Assembly (NCBI GenBank): GCA_963765075.1
Contig: CAVXVA010000001.1
Span: 310,001 to 374,000 of the forward strand
Source: JAENVU01 sp963765075
Lineage (GTDB): Bacteria; Actinomycetota; Acidimicrobiia; IMCC26256; JAENVU01
DNA length: 64,000 bases
Direction of reading: 5' to 3'
Position numbers and translations under genes: made by a program. This document shows, piece by piece, positions 1 through 9,872 of this stretch (position 1 is the stretch's first letter; each line of letters starts with the position of its first letter). The notes under the pieces were generated by a model. The model had not been told where the DNA came from, ran no database searches, and saw nothing but the letters and a program-made list of their open reading frames with translations.

Positions 1-27
1 TCCGCAGCGCGCGTTCCACGGCGTCGA

Positions 28-483
28 TCACAGACGGGCCTCGTCGGTCAGGCCGTCGCGCTGACCTGCTTCTTGACCGGCGCCTTCTTCTTGACCGGCG
101 CCTTCTTCGACCGTCGCCTTCTTCTTGACCGGCGCCTTCTTCACCGTCGCCTTCTTCTTGACCGGCGCCTTCCGGGCGACCGCCGGCTTCGCCGGTGCCG
201 GCTTCGAGCCGCTCTCCTTGGTCACCGAGGTACGCAACTCGCCGACCCGACGCTCGATGTCGCGCAACTCCCGGCGCAGGCCCGAGATCTGGGTCTGCAT
301 CTCCTTGCCAATGGCCTTGAGGAGCCGTTCTGTCGAAGCCTCACCGCGATCGAGGAGTCGCTTCAACTGCTTGTCCGCTTCGCGTGCCTGCTTCTCCGAT
401 GCCCTGGTGATCTGGGTCGTGGCCTTACTGAGCCGGTTGAGCAGTTCGTCGATTCCGTCTTTGCTCGCCTGCCGGGTTGCCAT
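28..483 (-). CDS. Coiled-coil protein with Lys/Ala/Pro-rich tail, probably frameshifted near its 3' end
   Basis: Residues 1-90 are charged and heptad-like (DELLNRLSKA, EKQAREADKQ), predicting a long coiled coil of the phasin-like or nucleoid-associated kind. From about residue 97 the protein turns into a basic tail of KKAPVKKKATV repeats, resembling histone-H1-like tails that bind DNA. I chose the ATG at 483 because GAAGGAG lies 6-7 bases upstream. The tail abruptly becomes acidic (VEEGAGQEEG) after an extra base near 109. Without that base the frame continues as KKAPVKKKAPVKKQ and stops at 48-50. No enzyme motif is visible. Role inferred: DNA or granule binding. Whether the true end is 28 or 48 is unresolved. 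Confidence 0.6.
   Translation of the reverse strand: MATRQASKDGIDELLNRLSKATTQITRASEKQAREADKQLKRLLDRGEASTERLLKAIGKEMQTQISGLRRELRDIERRVGELRTSVTKESGSKPAPAKPAVARKAPVKKKATVKKAPVKKKATVEEGAGQEEGAGQEAGQRDGLTDEARL
66..175 (-). repeat. In-gene 15/18-bp tandem repeat coding KKAPVKK / KKATV
   Basis: On the plus strand, units of the form ttcttcttgaccggcgcc alternate with ttcttcaccgtcgcc. One unit (103-118) has 16 bases, not 15 or 18, and this breaks the frame. Such repeats are prone to slippage in the cell and to errors in consensus sequence. Confidence 0.8.
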
Positions 484-610
484 CGGGTTCTCCTTCATCT
501 GCGGTTCGTTGATCGCACCGTACGGACGCGACCGTCAACTGAATAGATTCGAAGGTCCCGATCTGCGCGAGCGTCCGGGACGATCAACCACTCCTCACGC
601 CGGTTCGACG

Positions 611-2053
611 TCAGAGATGTTGGAGGACCTGCTCGACGGCTGACGTTCGGAAGCCTGACGTGTCGATCGTCACGGCCGTCGGCCAGAGATCCGCCGCTCC
701 CTCCATGCGCTGGGCGATCGCGCTGGTTGCGTCGGAGCTGTCGGCACCCACTGCGGCGCGGGCGACGAGTCGTGGCCGCGTCACCTGGGCCGGTGCATCG
801 CAACGGAATTCCAGGAAATCCGCACTGACCTCCTCGGCGGCGGAGCGCGCTTGATCACGCCACCGGTCAGAACCCCACGACGCGTCCAGAATCACCGGCT
901 CGCCCTTCCCCAGGAGCGACCGGGCGCGCTCGATGAGGATTTCGTAGGTCGCCGCCGTATTCGCAGGGTCGTACAAGCCTTCGCCGTATTCATCACCGCG
1001 GTGAACCCGGTGGCCCAGGCCGACGAGGTCCTTCCGCGTCTCGTCCGAATGCAGAACGGCCCAACCGAGTCGATTCGAGAGCTCGACCGAGAGGGTGGAC
1101 TTGCCGGTGCCCGGCAGCCCGCCGACGAGTGCCAGCATCACCCGACCGCTTCGCAGATGCTCGTCGGCGAGTGCGAGATGCAATCGTGCAGTTTCGACCG
1201 CCGACGGGTCCCCTTGCGTCGCCCGCACGCACGCCACCTTCGAACGTACGAGCGCGCGGTACGCGAGGTAGTGGTGGAGCAGCGTCGTCGGAGGCGTACA
1301 GCCGGAGAACTCGAAGTACCAATCGAGAAAGCGCCGTGCGTATTCCGATGCGCCGAGGCGTTCGAGGTCCATGGCGAGGAACGCAACGTCCGCGAGCACG
1401 TCTCCGTAGCGGAGTTCGTCGTCGAACTCGAGGCAGTCCAGGATCCGGGGACCGTCGTCGAGACAGAAGATGTCGTCGGCGAGCAGGTCCCCGTGTCCGT
1501 CGCACACCGCGCCTGCCTCGATCCGGCTCGCGAACAACGCCGTTCGGCCTTCCAAGTATCGACGTGCTCGCAGGATGACTCGGGACATCATTTCGGAATC
1601 GAGCACCGAGCCCACGAACGGCTCCATCGTGGCGAAACTCGATTCCCAATTCCTCCGGACCCCATCGATGGAAGCAGCCGCGTCGATCTGCGGGGAGCGG
1701 TCGGCTCGGGCATGAAACGCGGCGACGACCCGCGCCACCTCGCGGACGCACGGACTGGCGTCCGGTTCGGCCGACACCAAGACGGAGAGACGTCGGTCTT
1801 CGGGCATCCGCCGCATCACGACCAGGTGGTCGCACGGTTCGCCATCGGGACCCCGAAGCTCGGCAACGCCGAGATAGACATCCGGGGCCAGGCGACGGTT
1901 GAGCTCGACCTCGCGGCGACAGATTCGTTCTCGCTCCGACGCGTCCGAGAAGTCAACGAAATCCAATGCCACCGGCTTCTTGATCTTGTAGACCCGGTCG
2001 TCCACGAAGAAGAGCGTGGACACATGGGTTTCCCGCACGGCGGCAGGTGCCAT
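611..2053 (-). CDS. Bifunctional aminoglycoside-phosphotransferase-like / P-loop kinase protein
   Basis: 480 residues. The N-terminal two thirds has the APH/choline-kinase fold: an early lysine region (VYKIKKPV), a catalytic-loop-like CDGHGDLLADDI and a following ILDCLEFDD metal motif. The C-terminal third starts with a Walker A (GLPGTGKST, about residue 313) and resembles gluconate- or shikimate-type small-molecule kinases and AAA-like zeta-toxin relatives. The same fusion occurs in mycobacterial Rv2004c, a member of the hypoxia/dormancy regulon. Substrate unknown. It starts 9 bases after the universal stress protein gene, so the two are probably cotranscribed. Family assignment is firm, role inferred. 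Confidence 0.8.
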   Translation of the reverse strand: MAPAAVRETHVSTLFFVDDRVYKIKKPVALDFVDFSDASERERICRREVELNRRLAPDVYLGVAELRGPDGEPCDHLVVMRRMPEDRRLSVLVSAEPDASPCVREVARVVAAFHARADRSPQIDAAASIDGVRRNWESSFATMEPFVGSVLDSEMMSRVILRARRYLEGRTALFASRIEAGAVCDGHGDLLADDIFCLDDGPRILDCLEFDDELRYGDVLADVAFLAMDLERLGASEYARRFLDWYFEFSGCTPPTTLLHHYLAYRALVRSKVACVRATQGDPSAVETARLHLALADEHLRSGRVMLALVGGLPGTGKSTLSVELSNRLGWAVLHSDETRKDLVGLGHRVHRGDEYGEGLYDPANTAATYEILIERARSLLGKGEPVILDASWGSDRWRDQARSAAEEVSADFLEFRCDAPAQVTRPRLVARAAVGADSSDATSAIAQRMEGAADLWPTAVTIDTSGFRTSAVEQVLQHL

Positions 2054-2062
2054 GGGGGATGC

Positions 2063-2491
2063 TCAGTCCTCGTCTGCAGACCGAACGACGACGACCGGAC
2101 AAGGAGCATGGAGCACGACCTGCTGGCTCACTGATCCGAGGAGAAGACCCTTGAATCCCCCGCGTCCCCGAGAACCGACCACGAGGAGGTCATCCGCCGT
2201 CGCATGGTTGAGCAGCACGGTCATCGCGGCACCGGGCTCCAGGATGCGCTCAACCTCGAGACCAACGAGCTCATCACCGACGGCAATCAGCGCGTGGTCC
2301 ATCCACTGTCGGGCGCGCTCCATGAAGGGTTCGGGATCAACGACGGCTGGATTGGACCAGTAGTCGGGAAAAGGAAACGCAAGTCCGTACACGACACATA
2401 ACGCTGCGTGTCTGAGCTTCGCTTCCTGGGCCGCGAAACGCAGCGCCTCGATCGAGTGGTCGGAACCGTCAATCCCTACAACGACTTTCAT
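2063..2491 (-). CDS. Universal stress protein (UspA family)
   Basis: 142 residues, one Usp domain. It begins MKVVVGIDGSDHS, the beta1 strand with the Asp that contacts ATP. The C-terminal VVGSRGRGGFKGLLLGSVS followed by CPVVVV matches the ATP-binding G-2x-G-9x-G-(S/T) loop, so it is probably an ATP-binding Usp. The start at 2491 is set by GGGAG about 8 bases upstream; a longer reading frame exists but is not family-like. It lies directly before the phosphotransferase/kinase gene. Usp proteins act in stress and dormancy survival in the cytoplasm. Confidence 0.9.
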   Translation of the reverse strand: MKVVVGIDGSDHSIEALRFAAQEAKLRHAALCVVYGLAFPFPDYWSNPAVVDPEPFMERARQWMDHALIAVGDELVGLEVERILEPGAAMTVLLNHATADDLLVVGSRGRGGFKGLLLGSVSQQVVLHAPCPVVVVRSADED

Positions 2492-2556
2492 GGGTGATCT
2501 CCCGGCATGAAGCGGTGGACAGCTGCTGTTCAGTGTGGTGCCGAGGCGCTGATCGA

Positions 2557-2575
2557 AGTAGGGCACAAGGACCCA
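2557..2575 (-). promoter_or_regulatory. Possible DosR-like inverted repeat upstream of the usp gene
   Basis: On the minus strand the bases read GTGGGTCCTTGTGCCCTAC, an imperfect palindrome 65-85 bases before the usp start. It partly resembles the GGGAC...GTCCC core of mycobacterial DosR boxes. The resemblance is weak, and it was sought only because the neighbouring genes resemble a dormancy locus. Confidence 0.25.
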
Positions 2576-2631
2576 CCTCGGGCGATTCCGACGTGACGAC
2601 CTCCTCATCGTGGAGTGCCCCGACCGCGCGG

Positions 2632-5070
2632 CTACTCCATCACCCGGAGCGCGGACGGGATATCCATCCGAGCCAGCTTGTGCAGCGTGAGCAGCGGGGC
2701 CAGCGCGACGACGACCACGCCGAGGACGACCGCGAGGACGACGGTGCCGGTCTCCAGGGCCGTCCGGATCCCGAGGTCCGGCATCGAGGAGGGCAGGAGC
2801 CCGGTGACCAGGAAATCGAGCAAGGCCCATCCGCCGGCCAGGCCGACTCCAGTCCCCAGTATGCCGATGAGGAGGCTCTCCGAAATCTCGATTCGCGCCA
2901 AGGTCCGCAACGGAAGCCCGAACGCCAGCATCGTCGCGTGTTCCCGAACGCGGTCGTCCGCGTTGATGCTCGCGGTGTTGAACGCGATCAACAGCGCGAG
3001 TATCAGCACCGCGCCTTCCACGATGATCAAGGCTCCGAGGGTCCGGTCGATCTCTTTGCGCAAGCTCTGCACGTCACCTGCGACCTCCTGAACTGACGCA
3101 ATACCTGAGACTGCGAAGAGCGAGCGCTGGAGGTGTGCGGCCGCGACGCCCGGCTTCGGATCGACGATCACGACATTCGTGATCCCGGCGAGATTCGTGA
3201 GCGCTTCGCCGTCGGCGCGGTCGATCCATGCGAGCGAACGCAGCGGAAAGGAGCTCCTGCCGATGATCCGTATCTTCCGTTCGCGGAATCGATAGCTCGT
3301 CAGGTCCGTGCGTTGTGGGAACCGCAGCGTCACGCGATCTCCCACGGAGAGTCCCAGATCATGAATTGCCTTCTCGGTCAGCACGATCCCAGGACCCGCC
3401 ACCCGATCCTGGATCGTCGGATGCCACAGCGAGCTGTCGAGGTCACCGATGTTGAGGAGCAGGTCGATACGAACGCCACTGCTGCGCACGCGAGCCGGGA
3501 GCCGAAGCTCCGTGGTGGATGCGCGCACGAGCGGTGATTGTCGGGCGGCAACGACCGGGGCCGCCGAATCGGGCATGAATGTGGTGAGGCTGGCCGCGAA
3601 CCGATGTGGGGATTGGCTCGTGATCTCGGCGCCGGCTGCATCGATCGTCGCGCGAAACGAATCGAGCATCCCGATCACTCCCACCAGCACTGCGATCGAT
3701 GCTGCGATTCCGAGACCAGTCATCGCGGTCCGACGGGGTTGGCGTACGACGTTGCGGACCGGCAGCGCGCCAATGCTCCGTCCGGGGCGACCGAGCCGTC
3801 GGAACCAAACGAGCGCTCGGTGCTCGCGGGCCACGCCGGCGCTGGCTCGAATCGCGTCGACGGGCATCACGCGCACGGCCCGCCACACGGGCAACAGGGT
3901 CGCGACGAACGGGATCGCGATCCCCAAGGCCGCACCCTTCGCGTAGGTCCCAAGCTCGAACGGCGTGATCCATACCGGGAGCCGGAAGAACGTTTGCATG
4001 ACGCCGACCATCAACGCGCCCACGAGCATTCCGACGCCGACCCCGACGACCGCTCCGAGCACGGCAATCTGCGCACCCATGAGGAGCGGGCGGATGGACA
4101 ATGTGCTGGGCGGGATTCCCAGAGCCATCCCGATCCCGATCTCACGTCGTTGTGACTCGACGATCCTCGCGGTGAGGTTGAACGCCGCGAAGGCAGCACC
4201 GGCCAGGATCAGCGACGCGAAGATGCCATAGAGCCGTTGGTCACCCTCGATGTCGTCGTACATCAAACGCAGTCCACGATCGGCCTGTCGCGTGGTGATG
4301 GTCAGTCCGACACCCGGAAACCGCGCATGGAGCGCCCGGCTCAGTGAGTCTTGGGCTCCGTGAATACCAGGGCGTGTGCGCACCAAGAGGACGTTGGCCT
4401 GCCCGGGTACGCCCAAGATTCGTTGCGCAGTTTCGATCGGCACGAAGGTAATGGCGTAGTTCGCATCGACGAAGAGTCCTCCGTTGTCGCTCATCACCAC
4501 GAAGTGCTCGGGAGACAGGCCACGACCGACGACTTCCAGATCGTGATTGCCGCTGACGCGGATCGTGGCACCGGGCGAGATCTCGCGCCGATCGGCGAAA
4601 TGCTGATCGACCACCGCCCGATCTTTGCCTCGATCGTCAGGCCCGAACACCCGACCTTTCGTCGCGTGCAGGGTCGCGACTGATGGTCCGCCTCGGCTCG
4701 CATCGATTCCGACGATGCGGCCGGGTACCAAGATGGTTCGGCCGTCGTGCGACGCGTCGACCTGGGTGGGGCCGGTGAGCTGCGCAGTCGACGCCTGAAC
4801 CACCCCGTCAGCGCGGAGCCGGCGGCCAACAGCATTGAGCGCCTCCGCGTCGAGGAAGGCGCCGGCTGCGAGAGTCACCCGCAGGTCGTACATGTGGAGG
4901 CGCCGGAAACTGGCGTCGTAACTCTTGCGTCGCCAATCGGAGGTGCTGGTCAAGCCCGAGTACGTCCCGGAGCCCAGCGCGATGATGAATGCGATCGCTG
5001 CCACCTGGACCCACCGGGCGCGCAGGTCACGGAACGACCACCGCAGCCACACCCCGCGCGTCCCTACCAC
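2632..5070 (-). CDS. Large ABC transporter permease with two FtsX domains
   Basis: 812 residues starting at GTG (5070). One N-terminal membrane helix is followed by a large extracytoplasmic MacB-type domain, then three helices (about 280-400: LILAGAAFAAFNLTARIVES onward). The arrangement then repeats with a second periplasmic domain and a last three-helix FtsX block (ALIIVEGAVLILALLIAFN, LLIGILGTGVGLAGG, VVLAVVLGVVVVALA). This is the type seen in actinobacterial lipoprotein or macrolide-type exporters of the ABC type VII class. It overlaps the ATPase gene by 7 bases, giving a complete exporter. Substrate not predictable. Confidence 0.88.
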   Translation of the reverse strand: MVGTRGVWLRWSFRDLRARWVQVAAIAFIIALGSGTYSGLTSTSDWRRKSYDASFRRLHMYDLRVTLAAGAFLDAEALNAVGRRLRADGVVQASTAQLTGPTQVDASHDGRTILVPGRIVGIDASRGGPSVATLHATKGRVFGPDDRGKDRAVVDQHFADRREISPGATIRVSGNHDLEVVGRGLSPEHFVVMSDNGGLFVDANYAITFVPIETAQRILGVPGQANVLLVRTRPGIHGAQDSLSRALHARFPGVGLTITTRQADRGLRLMYDDIEGDQRLYGIFASLILAGAAFAAFNLTARIVESQRREIGIGMALGIPPSTLSIRPLLMGAQIAVLGAVVGVGVGMLVGALMVGVMQTFFRLPVWITPFELGTYAKGAALGIAIPFVATLLPVWRAVRVMPVDAIRASAGVAREHRALVWFRRLGRPGRSIGALPVRNVVRQPRRTAMTGLGIAASIAVLVGVIGMLDSFRATIDAAGAEITSQSPHRFAASLTTFMPDSAAPVVAARQSPLVRASTTELRLPARVRSSGVRIDLLLNIGDLDSSLWHPTIQDRVAGPGIVLTEKAIHDLGLSVGDRVTLRFPQRTDLTSYRFRERKIRIIGRSSFPLRSLAWIDRADGEALTNLAGITNVVIVDPKPGVAAAHLQRSLFAVSGIASVQEVAGDVQSLRKEIDRTLGALIIVEGAVLILALLIAFNTASINADDRVREHATMLAFGLPLRTLARIEISESLLIGILGTGVGLAGGWALLDFLVTGLLPSSMPDLGIRTALETGTVVLAVVLGVVVVALAPLLTLHKLARMDIPSALRVME

Positions 5071-5777
5071 CGCAGATCACGGATCTGAACCTGACCGCCA
5101 GAAGGCGGTCCGTCGGAAACCACGCGACCGCTACTCAGCTCGATGACGCGGTCGGCAATTCGGGCAATCTCCCGATTGTGCGTGACGATGATGACCGTGA
5201 TGCCCTGATGAGATTGTTCGTGGAGCAGCTCGAGGATCTGCACCCCGGTCTTGAAGTCCAGCTCCCCCGTCGGCTCGTCAGCAAGGAGGACCGGGTTCCC
5301 CGTGGCCAGCGCCCGCGCGATTGCAACCCGTTGCTGCTCGCCACCGGAGAGTTGATGCGGGAAGTGATCCATCCGAGACCCGAGTCCGACCCGTTCCAAG
5401 GTCGCCACCGCACGGCCAGGATCGTCGCCGTGACGACGGGTGACATCGACGCCGAACTGGACGTTCTCGCGCGCGGTGAGCGCCGGAAACAGGTTGAACG
5501 TTTGGAACACGAAGCTCACGGTGTCGCGCCGGAATCGTCCAAGTTCGCGTTTGGTGGCACCGACAACTCGGTGCCCCGCAACCACGGTCTCGCCGTGGGT
5601 ACTCCGGTCCAGCGCTCCGATGAGGTTGAGCAAGGTTGTCTTCCCGCAACCCGATGGACCCAGCACGACCACGAACTCGCCGGCTTCGATCGACAGGTTC
5701 ACCCCTTCGAGGGCGGTGACGGTGACGTCGCCGATTTCATAGCTGCGTCCGACGCCGTGGAGTTCGATCACGCTCAC
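5064..5777 (-). CDS. ABC transporter ATP-binding protein (MacB/LolD type)
   Basis: 237 residues. Walker A GPSGCGKTT (residues 40-48), signature LSGGEQQRVAIARAL, Walker B and D-loop LLADEPTGELD, and H-loop VTHN are all intact. The GTG start at 5777 overlaps the P-type ATPase stop as GTGA, and its end overlaps the FtsX permease start. It energises the double-FtsX permease at 2632-5070. The ADEPTGELD form is typical of the MacB/LolD/FtsE branch. Confidence 0.92.
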   Translation of the reverse strand: MSVIELHGVGRSYEIGDVTVTALEGVNLSIEAGEFVVVLGPSGCGKTTLLNLIGALDRSTHGETVVAGHRVVGATKRELGRFRRDTVSFVFQTFNLFPALTARENVQFGVDVTRRHGDDPGRAVATLERVGLGSRMDHFPHQLSGGEQQRVAIARALATGNPVLLADEPTGELDFKTGVQILELLHEQSHQGITVIIVTHNREIARIADRVIELSSGRVVSDGPPSGGQVQIRDLRW

Positions 5778-8350
5778 GAGGCGACCCCGAGCCCGGCGCG
5801 CCTCGCCCGAACGGACTTGTCGATCCAGTCGGCGATGATGACCGCGGGAAATGCGCTCAGGGCGACGACGAGCCCGAGCCCGGTCGGGATCGCGTGTCGC
5901 AGGACACGGGCAAAGACAGGGATCGTGAGGAACCCGATCAACGCGAGCCCTTCGACGGCAACCGCTCCGACCAGGAGCCGATTCGTCCGCCAACCAAGCC
6001 GGGCCGGCGTCAACGTCGCGCTCCGACAGGCGAAGGCATTCGCCATCTGACCGACCACGACTGCGGTGAATGCAGCGCCGGACGCCGCCAACAGTGGGCC
6101 GGTTCGAAACGTCTCCCCCGGCCGCCAACCGCTGGCGAAGTACGTGACCATGAAGGCCGTGATCTCGACGAAGGCCTCGGTCGGGCCCAGCACCCCGAAG
6201 ACCCGCCGGAGCACTCCCCGATCGATCAGTCGTCCGTGGATCGGCGGCTGGGCCAACGAGTGCGGTCGGGGTGATTCCGCGCCGAGCGCGAGCGCAGGCA
6301 GGAGATCGGTGCCGATATCGAGACACAGCACTTGCATCACCGTCAAGGCCAGCGGAATCCGCCCGCCCGAGAGGGCCCACAGTACGAACGGGGTCAACTC
6401 CGCGACGTTGTCGGTGAGGTGGTAGGTCAGGAATCGCCGAATGTTGGAGAACGTCGACCGCCCCTGCTCTACCGCAGCAACGATGGTGGCGAAATCATCG
6501 TCGAGTAGCACGAGATCCGCGGCCTCCCGCGCCACGTCGGTACCCGACGCACCCATCGCGATACCGATATCCGCCGCCTGGAGGGCCGGACCATCGTTCA
6601 CTCCGTCGCCGGTCATGGCCACAACATGACCCCGTGCCTGCAGCACCCGGGCAATACGAAGCTTGTCCTCCGGCGAGACCCGCGCGATCACGATGCCGTC
6701 GTGGTCGAGCAGGGCACCGAGCACCTGGTCGTCTTCAGGAAGATCGGCACCCACCAGCACGCGTTCGGGCGCTTGGATCAAGCCCACCTCTCGGGCAATC
6801 GCTCGAGCCGTCGCCGGGTGGTCTCCCGTCACCATGCCGACTGAAATGCCGGCGACGCGACATTGAGCGAGCGACTCCTTGGCCGCCGCGCGAGGCGGGT
6901 CCTCCAGCGCGACGAAACCGAGCAGCGTCAACTGCTGTTCGGCCTCATCCGCGGTCGACGGTGCGGGCTGGTTCCCATCGCGACGCTCGGCGACCGCCAG
7001 CACCCGCAGACCGCGTTCGGTCAAGGCGGTCAACGCGCGCTCCGCCTCGTCACGCTGCTCCGCGCTCAACACCGACTGAGGGAGCACTGCATCGGGCGCG
7101 CCCTTGACGAGCACCGCGGAATCGGTCACCAGCGACATGCGGCGTCGGCGAGGGTCGAACGGAAACCGCTCCACCTCGAGGCCGCCGATGGGTTGGGTGT
7201 GGAGCCGCCGGGCCAGGACGTCGAGCGCCGCTTCCATCGGGTCACCGTGCGCGACCCACCGGTCATCAACCTCGACCACGCGACCCATCGAGCAGCGAAC
7301 TGCGACCGCCGCCAACCGCGTGGTCGCCTCGATCGCCGCAGGATCGCCCATCGCCACTCCGACCGGTTCGTAGCCAGTACCGGCGACGCTCACAGCGCCT
7401 CCCGGTGTCCAGACTTCGATCACGCTCATCTCGTTCCGGGTCAGCGTGCCGGTCTTGTCAGTACATATGAAGGTCGTCGAGCCGAGTGTCTCGACGGCCT
7501 CGAGTCGGCGGATCAGTGCCGACCGCTTCGCCATGCGCTGCGCCCCAATCGCCAACGAGAGCGTCACCGTCGGAAGCAGACCCTCTGGGACGAGCGCGAC
7601 CGTCACGCCAATGGCGAACAAGTATCCGTCGGTCGCCTTCATCCCGATCCCGACGGAGATGAGAAAGAACCCCACGCCCGCGCCGACTGCGATCAAGGCC
7701 ACCACGCGCACGACGCGATTCAGCTCCCGAGCCAGGACACTCTGAGGGCGAGCTTCCGCGCGCGTCAGCGCCGCGATCTCAGCGAGTCGAGTCCGCGACC
7801 CGGTCGCCATCACGGTGGCGCGGCCTTCGCCTTCCACCACGAACGTGCCCGCGTGGAGGACGTCTCCCTCCTCGACTCCGACGGGCACGCTCTCTCCGGT
7901 CAACGTCGAGGTATCGATGGCGAGCCCATGATTCCGCTCGACCGTCATGTCTGCCGAGATGCGGTCCCCGGGCCCAATCACCACGAGATCGTCGACGACG
8001 AGTTCCTCGGCATCGATGTCGTTCAGTAATCCATCTCGGACCACCGTGGTTCGTCGCGGAAGGAGCCGCCGTAGCTCCGCCGCGGCTCGTTCCGCTCGCG
8101 ACTCCTGCGCGAAGGCGAAACCACCGTTGATCACGACCACAACTGCAATCGCTATGGCGAGCTCCTCGAGGCCCGCAACGAGCGCCAGGCCGGACGCGAC
8201 CCAGAGCATGATGGCGAAGAAATGCACGAACTGACGTCCGAGCCGCCGCCAGCGTGCCGGTGGCGCGTCTGCCGGCAACACGTTGCGTCCATCAACGACG
8301 AGCCGCCGCGCGGCCTCTTGGTGACTGAGGCCATCCTCAATGGTGCCCAT
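5774..8350 (-). CDS. P-type cation-transporting ATPase (P2 type)
   Basis: 858 residues from ATG 8350. Visible landmarks are the actuator TGES (151-154), membrane PEGLLPT (255-261), phosphorylation motif DKTGTLT with Asp298, nucleotide-binding KGAPD, and hinge TGDGVNDGPAL. About ten helices fit the P2 topology (Ca2+, Na+/K+ or H+-like pumps). PEGLL rather than PEGLP leans towards the Na/K-like P2 group. No heavy-metal-binding N-terminal domain or CPC motif is present, so it is not a copper/zinc P1B pump. Mycobacterial CtpF, also beside Usp genes, is a possible functional analogue. Its stop is coupled to the ABC ATPase start. Confidence 0.92.
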   Translation of the reverse strand: MGTIEDGLSHQEAARRLVVDGRNVLPADAPPARWRRLGRQFVHFFAIMLWVASGLALVAGLEELAIAIAVVVVINGGFAFAQESRAERAAAELRRLLPRRTTVVRDGLLNDIDAEELVVDDLVVIGPGDRISADMTVERNHGLAIDTSTLTGESVPVGVEEGDVLHAGTFVVEGEGRATVMATGSRTRLAEIAALTRAEARPQSVLARELNRVVRVVALIAVGAGVGFFLISVGIGMKATDGYLFAIGVTVALVPEGLLPTVTLSLAIGAQRMAKRSALIRRLEAVETLGSTTFICTDKTGTLTRNEMSVIEVWTPGGAVSVAGTGYEPVGVAMGDPAAIEATTRLAAVAVRCSMGRVVEVDDRWVAHGDPMEAALDVLARRLHTQPIGGLEVERFPFDPRRRRMSLVTDSAVLVKGAPDAVLPQSVLSAEQRDEAERALTALTERGLRVLAVAERRDGNQPAPSTADEAEQQLTLLGFVALEDPPRAAAKESLAQCRVAGISVGMVTGDHPATARAIAREVGLIQAPERVLVGADLPEDDQVLGALLDHDGIVIARVSPEDKLRIARVLQARGHVVAMTGDGVNDGPALQAADIGIAMGASGTDVAREAADLVLLDDDFATIVAAVEQGRSTFSNIRRFLTYHLTDNVAELTPFVLWALSGGRIPLALTVMQVLCLDIGTDLLPALALGAESPRPHSLAQPPIHGRLIDRGVLRRVFGVLGPTEAFVEITAFMVTYFASGWRPGETFRTGPLLAASGAAFTAVVVGQMANAFACRSATLTPARLGWRTNRLLVGAVAVEGLALIGFLTIPVFARVLRHAIPTGLGLVVALSAFPAVIIADWIDKSVRARRAGLGVAS

Positions 8351-8499
8351 GCGGCCGCGTGACGAGAGCACGGGCCGCCTCAGACGACCGAAGCGGAGTC
8401 CCGACCGACGCCGGTCAGCGACGAACACACCATGATCATGAGCAGATCATCCCGGCTCTCCCGTGTCCGTCCCAGGGTCGGAAGTCCCGATGTCGCCGG

Positions 8500-9230
8500 T
8501 CATTGCGGTTGCCCAGATTCGGGACGCGTGTCGCGGTGGGCGACGTGAGTGGGAACCCGAGAATGGCGAGTCACGCCGACGCGCCGCGCGATGAGCAATC
8601 GCGCGACGACGAGCAGAGCAATCGCGTAGGCGATCGTCAGCAACAAGGGACCTGCGATCGCGCCGTTCGACTTCAGACCGGCGGCGATCAACAGGCGCGG
8701 TCCGTAGAAGGGAAGTATCCGAGCCACTGGGGAGGTCGGGCTCGCGGCCAACTGGAGCCCGACGACACCGATCAGCACCAACGTGCCTTCGAGCTCGCGC
8801 GGAACCGCAGCACCTATCGCGAGTCCGAATGGGATGGATTGCAGCGCAACGACCGCCACGCCCAGGAACATCACCCACGGTCGGGTCGGGTGCGAGACCA
8901 CACCCATGAGCAGCGAGAACCCTGCACCAACGGTCACGCCCAAAGGGGCGAGGAAGAGCAATCGGCCGAGGAGCAACTCGTGCGGACGGTACCCGCCGAG
9001 CACCAATCGTTGATCCACCTCGCCAGACGACAACACCGAGAAGAGCGTCGCGCCCGAAATCGCAAACGCCATTCCGACCCCACCCGCGATGATCGCGCTC
9101 CGACCCTGCCCCATCGATGACAGATAGAAGCTCAAGGGGAGCGCGACCAGGAGCCCGAGCGCGGCGTGGCGCTTCGTCAGGTCGCGCCCGTGCATCTCGG
9201 CCATCATCAGAACCCGGCGCGCCGATCCCA

Positions 9231-9231
<1 letters not shown>
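8500..9231 (-). CDS. ABC transporter permease, ABC-2/CcmB-like
   Basis: 243 residues and about six hydrophobic segments (for example AALGLLVALPLSFYLSSM, VTVGAGFSLLMGVV, VMFLGVAVVALQSIPFGLAIG, LLLTIAYAIALLVVARLLI). The ATG at 9231 overlaps the stop of the upstream ATPase as TGATG; longer readings have no credible start. It is the last gene of a four-gene overlapping ABC operon. The size and ATPase partner resemble a heme-exporter CcmA/CcmB pair, but no ccm maturation gene is nearby, so the substrate is left open. Confidence 0.75.

Positions 9232-9868
<637 letters not shown>

Positions 9869-9872
<4 letters not shown>

Noticed and set aside
1..31. Possible start of another minus-strand gene (GTG at 31 overlapping the stop at 28-30)
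   Set aside because: Only ten codons lie in the window, too few to support; the upstream stop itself is in doubt because of the frameshift.
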